Below are positions 24,890 to 33,537 of a stretch of 59,948 nt of DNA, one piece after another (within the stretch, counting starts at the first letter, position 1; every line of letters starts with the position of its first letter). The notes below the pieces were generated by a model, which searched no databases, had not been told where the DNA came from, and saw only the letters and a list, made by a program, of their open reading frames with translations. Location: the NCBI RefSeq assembly GCF_008923365.1, contig NZ_WBMR01000002.1, positions 1 to 59,948 of the forward strand. The letters run 5' to 3'. A program made the translations under genes and the position numbers. The stretch comes from Actinomadura montaniterrae. GTDB taxonomy: Bacteria; Actinomycetota; Actinomycetes; Streptosporangiales; Streptosporangiaceae.

Positions 24890-25729
24890 TCACCCGGTGA
24901 AGTCGCGCCGGTGGTCGACCACCCATTCGCGGTAGGTCAGCGCGGGGCGTCCCGTGAGCTGTTCGACGGTGCGCGTGACCTTCTCCGGCTTCTTGGTCAT
25001 CTCCAGCATGCCCTCTAGCGTGGCGTCGACGGCCTCGGGCGGCAGCCAGGACAGGAACTGCCGCCTGGCCTCCTCCACGGAGAGCTCTTCGAAGCGCAGC
25101 GGCCGCCCGATGACCTCGCCGATGATCCGCACCCGCTCCGCCTGGCTCAGCGCCTGCGGCCCGGTCAGCTCGTAGACGGCGCCGGCGTGCCCGTCGTCCA
25201 GCAGCGCCCGCACGCCCGCGGCGGCCAGGTCGGCCTCGTGCACCAGCGATCGGCGCCAGCCGCCGAACGGCTCGCGCACCACACCGCCGTCCCGGATGCC
25301 CCCCGCCCAGGCCAGGTCATTGCCGGCGAACCCGCCGCCGCGCAGGAACGTCCACTCCGCACCCGACTCCTTGATCAACCGCTCGAGCCGTCCGTGGGAG
25401 TCGAGCACGGGGCCACGGCCGGGCGTACCCGCGCCTATCGCCGACAGGTAGACCACACGCCGTGCCCGTGCCGCCAGCCGCCGCACCACCTCCGGTGCGG
25501 CGGCGTCGGCGGCCAGCGTCGGCCAGACCAGGAACACCTTGTCCACCCCGTCCAGCGCCGCGTCCAGGGAACCCGGATCCGCCAGGTCGCCCCGGACCAT
25601 CTCCACGCCGTCGGGCAGGCCCGCCGCCTCCGGGACGCGTGCCAACGCTCGAGCCTCGACACCCGCCTCGTGCAGCTGCGCCACCACTTGCCCGCCGACC
25701 TTCCCGGTCGCTCCCGTCACCAGAATCAT
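24890..25729 (-). CDS. NmrA-like NAD(P)-binding protein
   Basis: A 279-residue atypical short-chain reductase. The nucleotide motif GATGKVGGQV is at 6-15, then VEMVRGDLADPGSLDAALDGVDKVFLVWPT and VVYLSAIGAG. There is a helical C-terminal part with VYELTGPQALSQAERVRIIGEVIGRPLRFEELS, typical of NmrA/QOR2-like proteins. These use NADPH for small-molecule reduction or act as redox sensors. ATG at 25729 begins right at the beta strand of the fold but has no ribosome binding site; the transcript may be leaderless, or the in-frame ATG at 25765 may be used. Confidence 0.75.
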   Translation of the reverse strand: MILVTGATGKVGGQVVAQLHEAGVEARALARVPEAAGLPDGVEMVRGDLADPGSLDAALDGVDKVFLVWPTLAADAAAPEVVRRLAARARRVVYLSAIGAGTPGRGPVLDSHGRLERLIKESGAEWTFLRGGGFAGNDLAWAGGIRDGGVVREPFGGWRRSLVHEADLAAAGVRALLDDGHAGAVYELTGPQALSQAERVRIIGEVIGRPLRFEELSVEEARRQFLSWLPPEAVDATLEGMLEMTKKPEKVTRTVEQLTGRPALTYREWVVDHRRDFTG

Positions 25730-25812
25730 GGAAGAGACGCTATGGCCTGCGGAAACGGACGGCATCAGTCATCTGACCGGGATGATGACCCGGGACGACG
25801 GCTGCATTCCGC

Positions 25813-28800
25813 TCAGCGCAGTGGGGATTCGGCGTAAGGGGTCAGGACGACGGGGCCCAAGAGGCCGGTTCGCTGTTCAGGTGCGCGGTAGGTGGCGCCG
25901 CCGCTCGCGTGGACGGCGTTGTAGAGGGTGGTCGAGACGGTGACGGTGATGGTGTTGGCGCCAGGGTGCAGCCGACGGCCGAGGTCGACGCGGCTGATGT
26001 CGCTCTGGTCGATGCCGTCGACGGCCTGGCCGTTGACCTCCACCCGCACGGTGTCGACCGCCTTTCCGAGGTCCAGGTAGGCGCCGTTTCGGCTGGTCCA
26101 GTCGTTGGGCAGCGTGACGGTGGTGGTGTAGGCGCCGATGCCGGAGACGTGGTTCAGGCCGGTGATCTCGTTCCAGGGCTGCAGGGCACCGCCCTGCCCG
26201 GCGGTCAACTGGATTGGCGGCAGCGTGGACTTGGTGGTCTCGGCCTGGCCCGCTCCAGGCGTCCAGGACTGTGCGGACAGCCGCCAGGACGTCAGGGTCC
26301 GCTGAGGTGCGACGTTCTTGATGACGGTGGAGGCCTTGCGGCCGTTGTCCAGGGCGGCGGTGTAGGTGCCGGCGCCGGTGGCTCGCGCCAGGAGTGAGCC
26401 GTCCCCGTTGTAACGGACGTCGGTCGTCGCGGTGACGGCGTGCCGCGTGCCCGGCTTGGCGCCGTAGTCCTTGCTGGTCACCGCGATGACGGTGACGCCG
26501 TACGGGGCGAGCTTCGCTGGGATCCTGACGGAGTCGCGGTCCTTGGAGTAGGCGGCGATCGGGTCGATGGTGCCGCTCCAGCTATCGAGCTGGTAGGGCC
26601 GTCCGGTGCCGTTGAGGGAGATCATGGTGTCGACTCGTGAGGCGGACCGGTTGTAGATGAAGTAGTAGTCGGTGCCGTCGGCATTCCGGTGCACCGTCTC
26701 GAGCGCGCCCGACGACGAGGCCGCTTTGGCATCGGGACGAAGGCCGGCGTTGTCCAGTGCGCCGGGCAGCTCGGCTTCGTTCGCGAGCCGCCGGACGCTC
26801 GGCTGGCGCAGCAACTGCGCGGTCAGCGCTTTGACACGGGCATCCTGGCCGGTGGCGCCGGGGGCGGCCGATGGGGCCGCGCCGATCACGAAGACGGGCA
26901 GGCCCCGGCGGGCGAGGGCGAGGATGCGCTGGGCCGCGTCGGCGGTGATCGTGGCCTGGTTGTTCAGGACGAGGCCCTTGTAGGCGGCTCCGTCGGGGAA
27001 GAGGCGGTGGCCTTCGTAGGGGGCGCCGGCAAGGGTGCCAGGTGTCACGTATTCGTAGGTGTAGCCCGCGGCGGCGGTGGCCGAATCGACGCCGAGCATG
27101 TGCGCCGGTGCCTCCTGGGGGCTGACGCTCTGCCCGGCGAGGCCGAGGTCCTGGTAGTAGACGGCGAGGTCGAGGCGCGGCCTTCCCTGCCGCAGGACGA
27201 GCTGGAGCCGGGAGAGGTGGTCGTTGACGGAGCGGTAGTCCTGCCATTGCGGGACGCGCGGCCCGAACAGCTCCCCCACGTTGAGGTAACCGCGAATGTT
27301 CCACGGGTTGTAGCCGGGCCACGCACCGCCCTCGCCGGGGTTCGGTGAGGCGAGCCCCGCCGGTGCGTCCTTGTAGGCGAAGCCGTGCCAGACGACCTGG
27401 GTGACGCCGCCGGCGAACGCCTTGTAGGCGGTGTCGAGGTTGCCGTTCTGGGCGTCGCCGTTGACCCACGGCTGGTCGGACGTGAGATCCTGGTTGAGGT
27501 CGCGGCCGGCGACGGTGGACCGGTACGCGCCGTTGAAAACGGCGCAGCATTCGGTCGATATCCGCGTCGTGCCGACGGTGTGGGCGCCGCCTGCGAGCAC
27601 CTTGTAGTCCTGTTCGGCGCCATAGGCGTTGGGGCTGCCGAAGTTGAGCGACTCCCCTTCGGGGATGCCCGTCACCTGGGCGGCCTTGCCGGTCTCGATG
27701 GGGTTGCCGTAGGGCTGGGCGCGGTAGACGAGCCCGTGCGACTCGGCCCAGTGCTGCAGGCCGGTGACGTACCGGTCGATATAGAGGTCGCTCCAGGTCT
27801 GGCGGTAGTCCTGCCGGTAGCGGGCTCCGCTGCCGTCGCCGAAGTCGAACCCCGGCGTCGCCGTTCCCTGGGCGCCGATGCCGGTGAGGGCCGGCAGCGC
27901 GTCGACGACGGAGTACCCGCGGCGCTTGGTGAACTGGCTCGCAAAGTCCCACGTCCAGAGCTGGTTGGACCCCATCTCCAGGGAGTCCTCGAAGATGGAG
28001 CCGCGCCCGTCCATCCGGTCGAGGAGCCGCTGCGTCGCGGGAGTGAAGATCGCCGAGTTCCAGAAGGAGGCGACCGCCTTCGCTCCGGTGCCGCTCAGAT
28101 GGTCGACGACGTAGTTCGGCGACGTCGCGGACAGGGCGGTCTTCGTCAGGCCGTCCGCCGTCTGGTAGAAGGCGAGCAACGCCCAGGTGCCCGTTCCGGC
28201 GGGCGCGGTCCAGGTCAGCTCGCCGTTCTTCACCTGCCCGGTCAGGTCGGTGACCGTCGAGCGGTCCAGCTTCCGCGAAGCGCCTTCGGGGAGAGGACAT
28301 CCGTCCTCGGTGCACCTGGCGGCGGCGACCGCGACGAGCGTCGTCCTCGCTCCGGCCGGCACGCTCGTTCCGGGAGCCGGCAGGCTCCCCTGGAAGGCCT
28401 CCCCCGCCTTCACGAACGCCGAGCCGTACACCAGCTGCTGAGCGGCCGCCGGATCGTTGACGTCCTTCACGGTGGGCACGGTCGGCGGGTAGTGCGGGCC
28501 CATGTTCTGGTCCACGGTCAACCCGTACTTGTTCGCCTCGGTGAGGATGACCTGCAGCTTGTGCGTCCACAACGCGGTGCCCCAGCCGTAGGTCTTCAGG
28601 AAGCCGGCGTCCTGGTTCCCGGCGCCCGGCACACCGAAGGGCGCCACTTCCACCCCGCCCGCGCCGGAGTCCGCGATCTGCTTGACCTCCGCGCGCAGTT
28701 CGCCGTCGTCGGTGTCGGCGAGCGGCACCCACCACCGGTACTTGGGCCGGACGGCCGCGGGCGGGTTCCGGAAGGCGGCGGCCGTCAGGGACGGGACGCG

Positions 28801-28914
28801 ATCCGAGGTGGCGGCGGGCGTCCCCGGCGGGGCCGCGGCGACGGCACCGGCCGTCAGCGCGATGCTCATGCCGGCGGCCGTCATGGCTGCGACCAGCACC
28901 TTGGCGGTTGTCAC
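25813..28914 (-). CDS. Secreted glycoside hydrolase, GH106 alpha-L-rhamnosidase-like
   Basis: A 1033-residue exported enzyme. The signal peptide (about 1-27) ends AVAAAPP. From about 40 the pattern FRNPPAAVRPKYRWWVPLAD, then ELRAEVKQIADSGAGGVEVAPFG, matches the start of GH106-type proteins. The TIM-barrel-like body carries DSLEMGSNQLWTWDFASQF and GIPEGESLNFGSP. A C-terminal beta-sandwich (about 880-1020, YLDLGKAVDTVRVEVNGQAVDGID...) is a carbohydrate-binding, jelly-roll type module. It would cleave rhamnosyl residues from plant polysaccharides or glycosides outside the cell. The start is GTG with AAGGAG 7 nt upstream. A LacI-type box precedes it, pointing to sugar control. Confidence 0.7.
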   Translation of the reverse strand: MTTAKVLVAAMTAAGMSIALTAGAVAAAPPGTPAATSDRVPSLTAAAFRNPPAAVRPKYRWWVPLADTDDGELRAEVKQIADSGAGGVEVAPFGVPGAGNQDAGFLKTYGWGTALWTHKLQVILTEANKYGLTVDQNMGPHYPPTVPTVKDVNDPAAAQQLVYGSAFVKAGEAFQGSLPAPGTSVPAGARTTLVAVAAARCTEDGCPLPEGASRKLDRSTVTDLTGQVKNGELTWTAPAGTGTWALLAFYQTADGLTKTALSATSPNYVVDHLSGTGAKAVASFWNSAIFTPATQRLLDRMDGRGSIFEDSLEMGSNQLWTWDFASQFTKRRGYSVVDALPALTGIGAQGTATPGFDFGDGSGARYRQDYRQTWSDLYIDRYVTGLQHWAESHGLVYRAQPYGNPIETGKAAQVTGIPEGESLNFGSPNAYGAEQDYKVLAGGAHTVGTTRISTECCAVFNGAYRSTVAGRDLNQDLTSDQPWVNGDAQNGNLDTAYKAFAGGVTQVVWHGFAYKDAPAGLASPNPGEGGAWPGYNPWNIRGYLNVGELFGPRVPQWQDYRSVNDHLSRLQLVLRQGRPRLDLAVYYQDLGLAGQSVSPQEAPAHMLGVDSATAAAGYTYEYVTPGTLAGAPYEGHRLFPDGAAYKGLVLNNQATITADAAQRILALARRGLPVFVIGAAPSAAPGATGQDARVKALTAQLLRQPSVRRLANEAELPGALDNAGLRPDAKAASSSGALETVHRNADGTDYYFIYNRSASRVDTMISLNGTGRPYQLDSWSGTIDPIAAYSKDRDSVRIPAKLAPYGVTVIAVTSKDYGAKPGTRHAVTATTDVRYNGDGSLLARATGAGTYTAALDNGRKASTVIKNVAPQRTLTSWRLSAQSWTPGAGQAETTKSTLPPIQLTAGQGGALQPWNEITGLNHVSGIGAYTTTVTLPNDWTSRNGAYLDLGKAVDTVRVEVNGQAVDGIDQSDISRVDLGRRLHPGANTITVTVSTTLYNAVHASGGATYRAPEQRTGLLGPVVLTPYAESPLR

Positions 28915-28927
28915 GGGGCCACTCCTT

Positions 28928-28943
28928 ATTAAAACGTTTTAAT
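28928..28943. promoter_or_regulatory. LacI-family-type operator
   Basis: ATTAAAACGTTTTAAT is a perfect 16-bp palindrome with a central CG, the shape of LacI/GalR-family boxes. It begins 14 bp upstream of the rhamnosidase start, next to its ribosome binding site, so a bound repressor would block transcription. It stands out as AT-rich in a GC-rich surround. No LacI gene is in the window. Confidence 0.65.
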
Positions 28944-29049
28944 GGCCGGGCGTGCCGAACGGGTGTTCAGCAGACGGGGAGGGCCATGTCTAACACCTGC
29001 GGCGAAAGGCCGTCAACAGGTCCCGTGCCGGAACGGTCGCGCCCGGGAC

Positions 29050-29985
29050 TCAACCGCCGATCGCGTCGGCGGGCTCGCTCGCGGCGCGATGCGCGTCCCG
29101 GCGCGGTACACGACCCCGCGACTGGCGCGTCGCGATCCCGGCCGCCTGGACCAGCCGGCGGCCGAGGGCCAGGACCCGGTCGACGCGGACCGGTTCCCCG
29201 GACCCGGTGACGCTGAGCGTCAGCAGCGCGCGGGCGCTCGGGTCGAAGATCGGCGCGGCGATCGCCTTGAACACGATCTCGTCGGAGCCCGGCAGGCCGT
29301 CGAAGAGCACGAGCATCTCGTCGGTCGCGCGCAGCACCTCGCGGAGGTTCTGCTCGGCGCCGTCATCGGTCGGTTCGGCGCGGACCCGGCTCATGGCCTC
29401 GATCACGGCCGGCGCCGCGATCGCGGACGTGGCGACGCTGAAGCCGTGGTCTCGCACCTGGGCGAGGATGCGCCGGTAGAGGGCGTCGAGGGGCGGCCCG
29501 ACGGCGCCGCGCTCCAGCCAGGCCGAAACGGCCTCGTCGTCGGCCCACGCCAGGAACGGCGCGCCCATCGGGGCGAGCAACGGCGACCGGTCGCCGGGGT
29601 AGCCGATGCCGGAGGCGGCCGGTTCCGGCCCCCGCTGGGCGAGGATGACGACGTCCCGCCCGGCGACGGCCGTCACGCCGACCTCGCATTCGAGTTCGGC
29701 GGCGAGCACTTCGGCCTGGGCGATGGCGGCGCCGATCGACGGGTGCCGCTCCAGCGCGGCGAAGCCCGTCGCCGCCAGCGCCGGACCGAGCACGTACGTG
29801 CGGTGCACGGGGTCCCGCAGGACGAATCCGCAGTCGCTCAGCACGGCCAGCGTGGCGTGGGCGGAGGCGATGTTCATCCCGAGGTGCCGGGCGAGCTCGC
29901 TGATCGTGAAGCCCTGCAGGGGATGCGCGGTGAGGAAGGAGATGATCGTCGCCGCGCGGGTGGACGCAGGCGCAGGACGAGCCAT
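29050..29985 (-). CDS. IclR family transcriptional regulator
   Basis: A 311-residue IclR protein. The winged helix spans about 8-65 (ATIISFLTAHPLQGFTISELARHLGMNIASAHATLAVLSDCGFVLRDPVHRTYVLGPAL). The effector domain from about 75 contains GVTAVAGRDVVILAQRG and YRRILAQVRDHGFSVATSAIAAPAV. It is longer than the usual 250-270 residues because of insertions in the effector domain and a basic tail (RQSRGRVPRRDAHR). ATG at 29985 is used; there is no strong ribosome binding site. It is divergent from two mycofactocin-coupled dehydrogenases and is their likely regulator. Confidence 0.82.
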   Translation of the reverse strand: MARPAPASTRAATIISFLTAHPLQGFTISELARHLGMNIASAHATLAVLSDCGFVLRDPVHRTYVLGPALAATGFAALERHPSIGAAIAQAEVLAAELECEVGVTAVAGRDVVILAQRGPEPAASGIGYPGDRSPLLAPMGAPFLAWADDEAVSAWLERGAVGPPLDALYRRILAQVRDHGFSVATSAIAAPAVIEAMSRVRAEPTDDGAEQNLREVLRATDEMLVLFDGLPGSDEIVFKAIAAPIFDPSARALLTLSVTGSGEPVRVDRVLALGRRLVQAAGIATRQSRGRVPRRDAHRAASEPADAIGG

Positions 29986-30024
29986 GCAGCACAACCTACC
30001 GGATTCCGGAGCGCACCCGGACTG

Positions 30025-30052
30025 TTGACTGCAAAGAACTTTTTGTTATAGC
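30025..30052 (+). promoter_or_regulatory. Sigma-70-like promoter for the SDR pair
   Basis: TTGACT (30025-30030) and TATAGC (30047-30052) are spaced by 16 bp in the IclR/SDR divergent gap, an AT-rich island. The start point would be near 30060, giving a leader of about 90 nt before the GTG at 30153. Confidence 0.5.
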
Positions 30053-30152
30053 AATGCCGAGGAGAGATCGGATCGGTTCGATCAGCGGCCGCGACGCAGG
30101 GACGGAAGCGCGTCGCCGCGCGCCGGCGTGGAGCGGGAAGGGCCGGGAAGCA

Positions 30153-30986
30153 GTGGGACAACTGGACGGCAAGGTCGCCTTCATCACGGGTGCGGCACGC
30201 GGGCAGGGGCGCAGCCACGCGGTCCGCCTCGCCGGCGAGGGCGCGGACATCATCGGCGTCGACATCTGCGCGGACATCCCCGCCAACAGCTACGCGATGG
30301 GCACCCGCGAGGAGCTGGCCGAGACGGAGTCGCTGGTCAAGGAGCAGGGACGGCGGATGATCGGGGCCGTCGCCGACGTGCGCGACTTCCACGGGCTGCG
30401 GGCGGCGCTGGACGCGGGCGTGGCCGAGCTGGGCCGGCTCGACATCGTCTGCGCCAACGCGGGCATCGCCCCCATGGCGTTCCGCGAGCTGACCATCGAA
30501 GAGGAGCTCGAGCACTGGGAGGCCGTCGTCGGCGTCAACCTGTCGGGGACGTTCAACACCGTGAAGGCGGCGATGCCGCACCTGATCGAGGGCGGCCGCG
30601 GCGGCTCGGTCATCATCACCAGCTCCACCACCGGGCTGCGCGGCTTCGGCGGCACGCAGGGCGGCGGGGTCGGGTACGCCGCGTCCAAGCACGGGGTGGT
30701 CGGGCTGATGCGGACGTTCGCCAACGCCCTGGCGCCGCACAGCATCAGGGTGAACACGGTGCACCCGACCGCGGTCCGGACGATGATGGCGGTCAACCCG
30801 GGCATGACCGAGTGGCTCGAGCAGAACCCCGAGGGCGGCGGGCCGCACCTGCAGAACCCGATGCCGGTCGACATGCTGGAGCCCGGCGACATCAGCGACG
30901 CCGTCGCGTTCCTGGCCTCCGACCAGGCCAGGTTCATCACCGGTGTGGCGATGCCGGTCGACGCCGGCTTCTGCAACAAGCTCTGA
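30153..30986 (+). CDS. Mycofactocin-coupled short-chain dehydrogenase (1)
   Basis: A 277-residue SDR. The start LDGKVAFITGAARGQGRSHAVRLAGEGADIIGVDIC carries TGxxxGxG and the insert after the second beta strand (NSYAMGTREELAETESLVKEQGRR) that marks the mycofactocin-coupled subfamily, whose NAD is held tightly and reoxidised by mycofactocin rather than exchanged. The catalytic set is Ser in TSSTTG and Tyr-Lys in YAASKHG. GTG at 30153 starts at the family's usual point. Carveol dehydrogenase of Rhodococcus is of this type. No mycofactocin synthesis genes are in the window. Confidence 0.85.
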   Translation: MGQLDGKVAFITGAARGQGRSHAVRLAGEGADIIGVDICADIPANSYAMGTREELAETESLVKEQGRRMIGAVADVRDFHGLRAALDAGVAELGRLDIVCANAGIAPMAFRELTIEEELEHWEAVVGVNLSGTFNTVKAAMPHLIEGGRGGSVIITSSTTGLRGFGGTQGGGVGYAASKHGVVGLMRTFANALAPHSIRVNTVHPTAVRTMMAVNPGMTEWLEQNPEGGGPHLQNPMPVDMLEPGDISDAVAFLASDQARFITGVAMPVDAGFCNKL

Positions 30987-31002
30987 CGGGACGGGCGACA
31001 CG

Positions 31003-31806
31003 ATGGCTGGAAGAGCGGCGGGAAAGCGCGTCCTGGTCACCGGGGCGGCGCGCGGGATGGGGCGCAGCCACGCGCTGCGCCTGGCCGAGGAGGGCGCCGA
31101 CCTGATCCTGGTCGACCTGTGCGAGTCGCCGCCCGGGCTGGAGTACGCGCTGTCCACCAAGGACGACCTCGACGAGACCGCGCGCCTCGTGCGCGGACAC
31201 GGCCGCCACGCGGTGGCGGCGGTGGCCGACGTCCGCGACGCCGCGGCGATGCGCAAGGCCGTCGCGGACGGGGTGGCCGAACTCGGCGGGCTGGACGCCT
31301 CGGTGGCCAACGCGGGCGTGCTCACCGCCGGCACCTGGGACACCACCACGCCCGAGCAGTGGCGTCTCGTCCTCGACGTCAACCTCATCGGCTCGTGGAA
31401 CACCTGCGTCGCCGCGATCCCGCACCTGATCGAGCACGGCGGCAGCCTGGTCAACATCAGCTCCGCCGCCGGCATCAAGGGAAGCCCGCTCACGACGCCC
31501 TACACCGCGTCCAAGCACGGCGTGGTCGGGATGAGCCAGGCGCTGGCCAACGAGCTGGCGGCGCAGAACATCCGCGTCAACACCGTCCACCCCACCGGGG
31601 TGGCGACCGGCATGGCGCCGGCCTCGCTGCACGGCCTGCTCGCCGAGAAGCGCCCCGACCTGGCGCCCATCTACGCCAACGCGCTGCCGGTCCCGATGGT
31701 CGAGGCGCGGGACGTGAGCAACGCCGTCCTGTTCCTCGTCTCCGACGAGTCCCGGCATGTCACCGGCATGGAGTTCAAGGTCGATGCGGGTGTCACCATC
31801 AGGTAG
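31003..31806 (+). CDS. Mycofactocin-coupled short-chain dehydrogenase (2)
   Basis: A 267-residue SDR starting 16 nt after SDR 1. It begins GKRVLVTGAARGMGRSHALRLAEEGADLILVDLC, followed by the subfamily insert (GLEYALSTKDDLDETARLVRGHGRH). The catalytic Tyr-x3-Lys is in YTASKHGVVG and Ser in ISSAAG. The close end VTGMEFKVDAGVTIR is typical. Two paralogues in tandem suggest two alcohol stereoisomers or successive oxidations of one substrate. It converges on a TetR gene with a 12-bp gap. Confidence 0.85.
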   Translation: MAGRAAGKRVLVTGAARGMGRSHALRLAEEGADLILVDLCESPPGLEYALSTKDDLDETARLVRGHGRHAVAAVADVRDAAAMRKAVADGVAELGGLDASVANAGVLTAGTWDTTTPEQWRLVLDVNLIGSWNTCVAAIPHLIEHGGSLVNISSAAGIKGSPLTTPYTASKHGVVGMSQALANELAAQNIRVNTVHPTGVATGMAPASLHGLLAEKRPDLAPIYANALPVPMVEARDVSNAVLFLVSDESRHVTGMEFKVDAGVTIR

Positions 31807-31818
31807 CCCAGCCCGGGC

Positions 31819-32496
31819 TTACAGATACGGCAGCCAGGTCGTGCCGGGCGAGGCGTCCTCAAGGGCGGCGAGCGCGGCCGGTGACGCCGGAGCCTGGAGG
31901 AATCCGAGGAGGCCGTCGAGCAGGTCGGCGACGTGCAGCGCGAACGGCACGACCGGATAGCCGTTCACCCGCGCCCGTTCGCGGTCGGACGCGGCCTCGA
32001 CGCCGAACGACACGACCTGGCCGATGCGGTGCTCCCGCAGCGGCTCGGGGAGGTGCGGGAGCAGCGCCGCGACGCGCTCGCCGAACTCGCGCGTGGACGC
32101 CTGGAACTCCTCGGGCAGCCGTCGGAACACGTCCTGGCGGTTGTGATGCCGCAGCATGCTGACGAAGGTGAGGTACCTGCTGTCCTCCCGCTCGCCCTGC
32201 TCCAGAAGCGGGAGGACATAGCATTCGACCCACGAACGCAGATCGCGCGGACGGTATCGGGCGATGAGCATCCGGCGCCGCTCGTGGATGTCGGGCAGGC
32301 GATGCTCGCAGATCGCCTGGAGCAGGAGTTCCTTGGTCCCGAAGTGGTATTGGACCGCCGACTTGTTCCCGTTGCCGGCTTCGGCGCCGATCTGGCGGAG
32401 CGATACGCCGTCAATTCCGTGCTGCGCGAAGAGCCGTTCGGCGGCGCGAATTATCTCCGCCTTCGTGGAAGACGTCGAGACCGACATGGACACCAT
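31819..32496 (-). CDS. TetR family transcriptional regulator
   Basis: A 225-residue TetR protein. The HTH is at about 10-55 (AEIIRAAERLFAQHGIDGVSLRQIGAEAGNGNKSAVQYHFGTKELLLQAI), with the NKSAVQYHFG recognition helix. The ligand domain contains YLTFVSMLRHHNRQDVFRRLP. ATG at 32496 or 32487 may be used; neither has a clear ribosome binding site. It lies between the SDR pair and the tandem CMD gene in the same catabolic island and is a candidate regulator of either. Confidence 0.82.
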   Translation of the reverse strand: MVSMSVSTSSTKAEIIRAAERLFAQHGIDGVSLRQIGAEAGNGNKSAVQYHFGTKELLLQAICEHRLPDIHERRRMLIARYRPRDLRSWVECYVLPLLEQGEREDSRYLTFVSMLRHHNRQDVFRRLPEEFQASTREFGERVAALLPHLPEPLREHRIGQVVSFGVEAASDRERARVNGYPVVPFALHVADLLDGLLGFLQAPASPAALAALEDASPGTTWLPYL

Positions 32497-32580
32497 GGAT
32501 CACCCGCGGGAGGGAAGTCGACTGCGTTCTCATGCGTTTCCGGCGACGCCCATCGTAGAAGGACGGGTGCGCCCCGAGCG

Positions 32581-33345
32581 TCAGCGGGTCCTTTCGGCCC
32601 AGATCGCGTCGGCGGTGCTCCCGAGCGCCTCGCCCTTGGCGAAGCCGTAGTAGGCGGCGAACTGCAGGACGATCTCGTCCATCTCCTCCTTGGAGACGTC
32701 GCCGGAGTTCAGCGCGGCACCGACGTGCGACCGCAGCGGCGTGGGCGAGTCGCAGACGGCGACGCTCGCCACGGTGATGATGCGGCGTTCGCGTCGGGTG
32801 AGGCCGGGGCGCTGCCAGACGTGCCCGAAGACGAAGTTGAGGATTCCGGCGTGGATGTACGGCGTCTCGGGCCTGGGCGCCTGGATGAGGTTGACGTCGA
32901 CGAACTCCTCCACGCCGCGCTTGATGCGCTCGTCCCGGTCCTCGATGCCCAGGGTGTCGTTACCGAGGAGCGGCAACGGCCCGGGCTCCTCTCCGCGCTC
33001 CCGGAGGATGCGGGCCCACTGCCGGCGGATCACCCCTTCGATGTGCGAGGCCTTCGGCCAGCCGCAGTAGACGGCGAACTGCAGCACGAACTCCAGCATC
33101 GCCTCCAGTTCGATGTCGCCGCTGTTGAGGGCCGCGTAGACGTGCTCGTCGATCGGCTCGGGCGCGTCCGCCGCGCCGACGCAGGTCAGCGTCACCCATC
33201 GGCGGTCCCGCCGGCTCAGCCCGGGTCGCGGCCACACCTCGCCGAACACGAAATCGCGGGCCGCCGCCTCGAGCGGGGTGGCCGGTGCGGGCGCCTCGCG
33301 CGTCATGACCTCGCGATACGTCCTGTCTGCGGGTGCGTCGCCCAT
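32581..33345 (-). CDS. Tandem carboxymuconolactone decarboxylase-domain protein
   Basis: A 254-residue protein with two CMD/AhpD-like domains: about 25-115 (FVFGEVWPRPGLSRRDRRWVTLTCVGAADAPEPIDEHVYAALNSGDI...) and about 155-250 (FVFGHVWQRPGLTRRERRIITVASVAVCDSPTPLRSHVGAALNSGDVSKEEMDEIVLQFAAYYGFAKG). Neither shows the CxxC of AhpD peroxidases, so the lactone decarboxylase or another lyase role is more likely. GGAGGA precedes the ATG by 6 nt. It is divergent from an aldehyde dehydrogenase with a shared promoter/operator region. Confidence 0.85.
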   Translation of the reverse strand: MGDAPADRTYREVMTREAPAPATPLEAAARDFVFGEVWPRPGLSRRDRRWVTLTCVGAADAPEPIDEHVYAALNSGDIELEAMLEFVLQFAVYCGWPKASHIEGVIRRQWARILRERGEEPGPLPLLGNDTLGIEDRDERIKRGVEEFVDVNLIQAPRPETPYIHAGILNFVFGHVWQRPGLTRRERRIITVASVAVCDSPTPLRSHVGAALNSGDVSKEEMDEIVLQFAAYYGFAKGEALGSTADAIWAERTR

Positions 33346-33386
33346 GCCAAATCCTCCGGCCGGCCGTTCGGAATTCGGACGGCTTA

Positions 33387-33415
33387 ACTTTAAGTCACTG
33401 GACTTTCTCCGGCAA
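33387..33415 (-). promoter_or_regulatory. Promoter with internal 5-4-5 inverted repeat
   Basis: Read on the minus strand, TTGCCG (33410-33415) and TAAAGT (33387-33392) are spaced by 17 bp and point to the CMD gene, 42 bp away. The spacer holds AAGTC-ACTG-GACTT (33392-33405), a perfect 5-4-5 inverted repeat of the size bound by TetR dimers, so a bound repressor would cover the promoter. Confidence 0.5.
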
Positions 33416-33537
33416 GGTGTGCTTCGATCCGATCGTCAGTGGTAGCGACGTTCTCATGATCGCAAACTCTCCTCTCCAAGCGTCCGGCCACAGATGCCGG
33501 ACGGGCCGCGCCGTTATGGACAAGGCGGGATCCCGCG

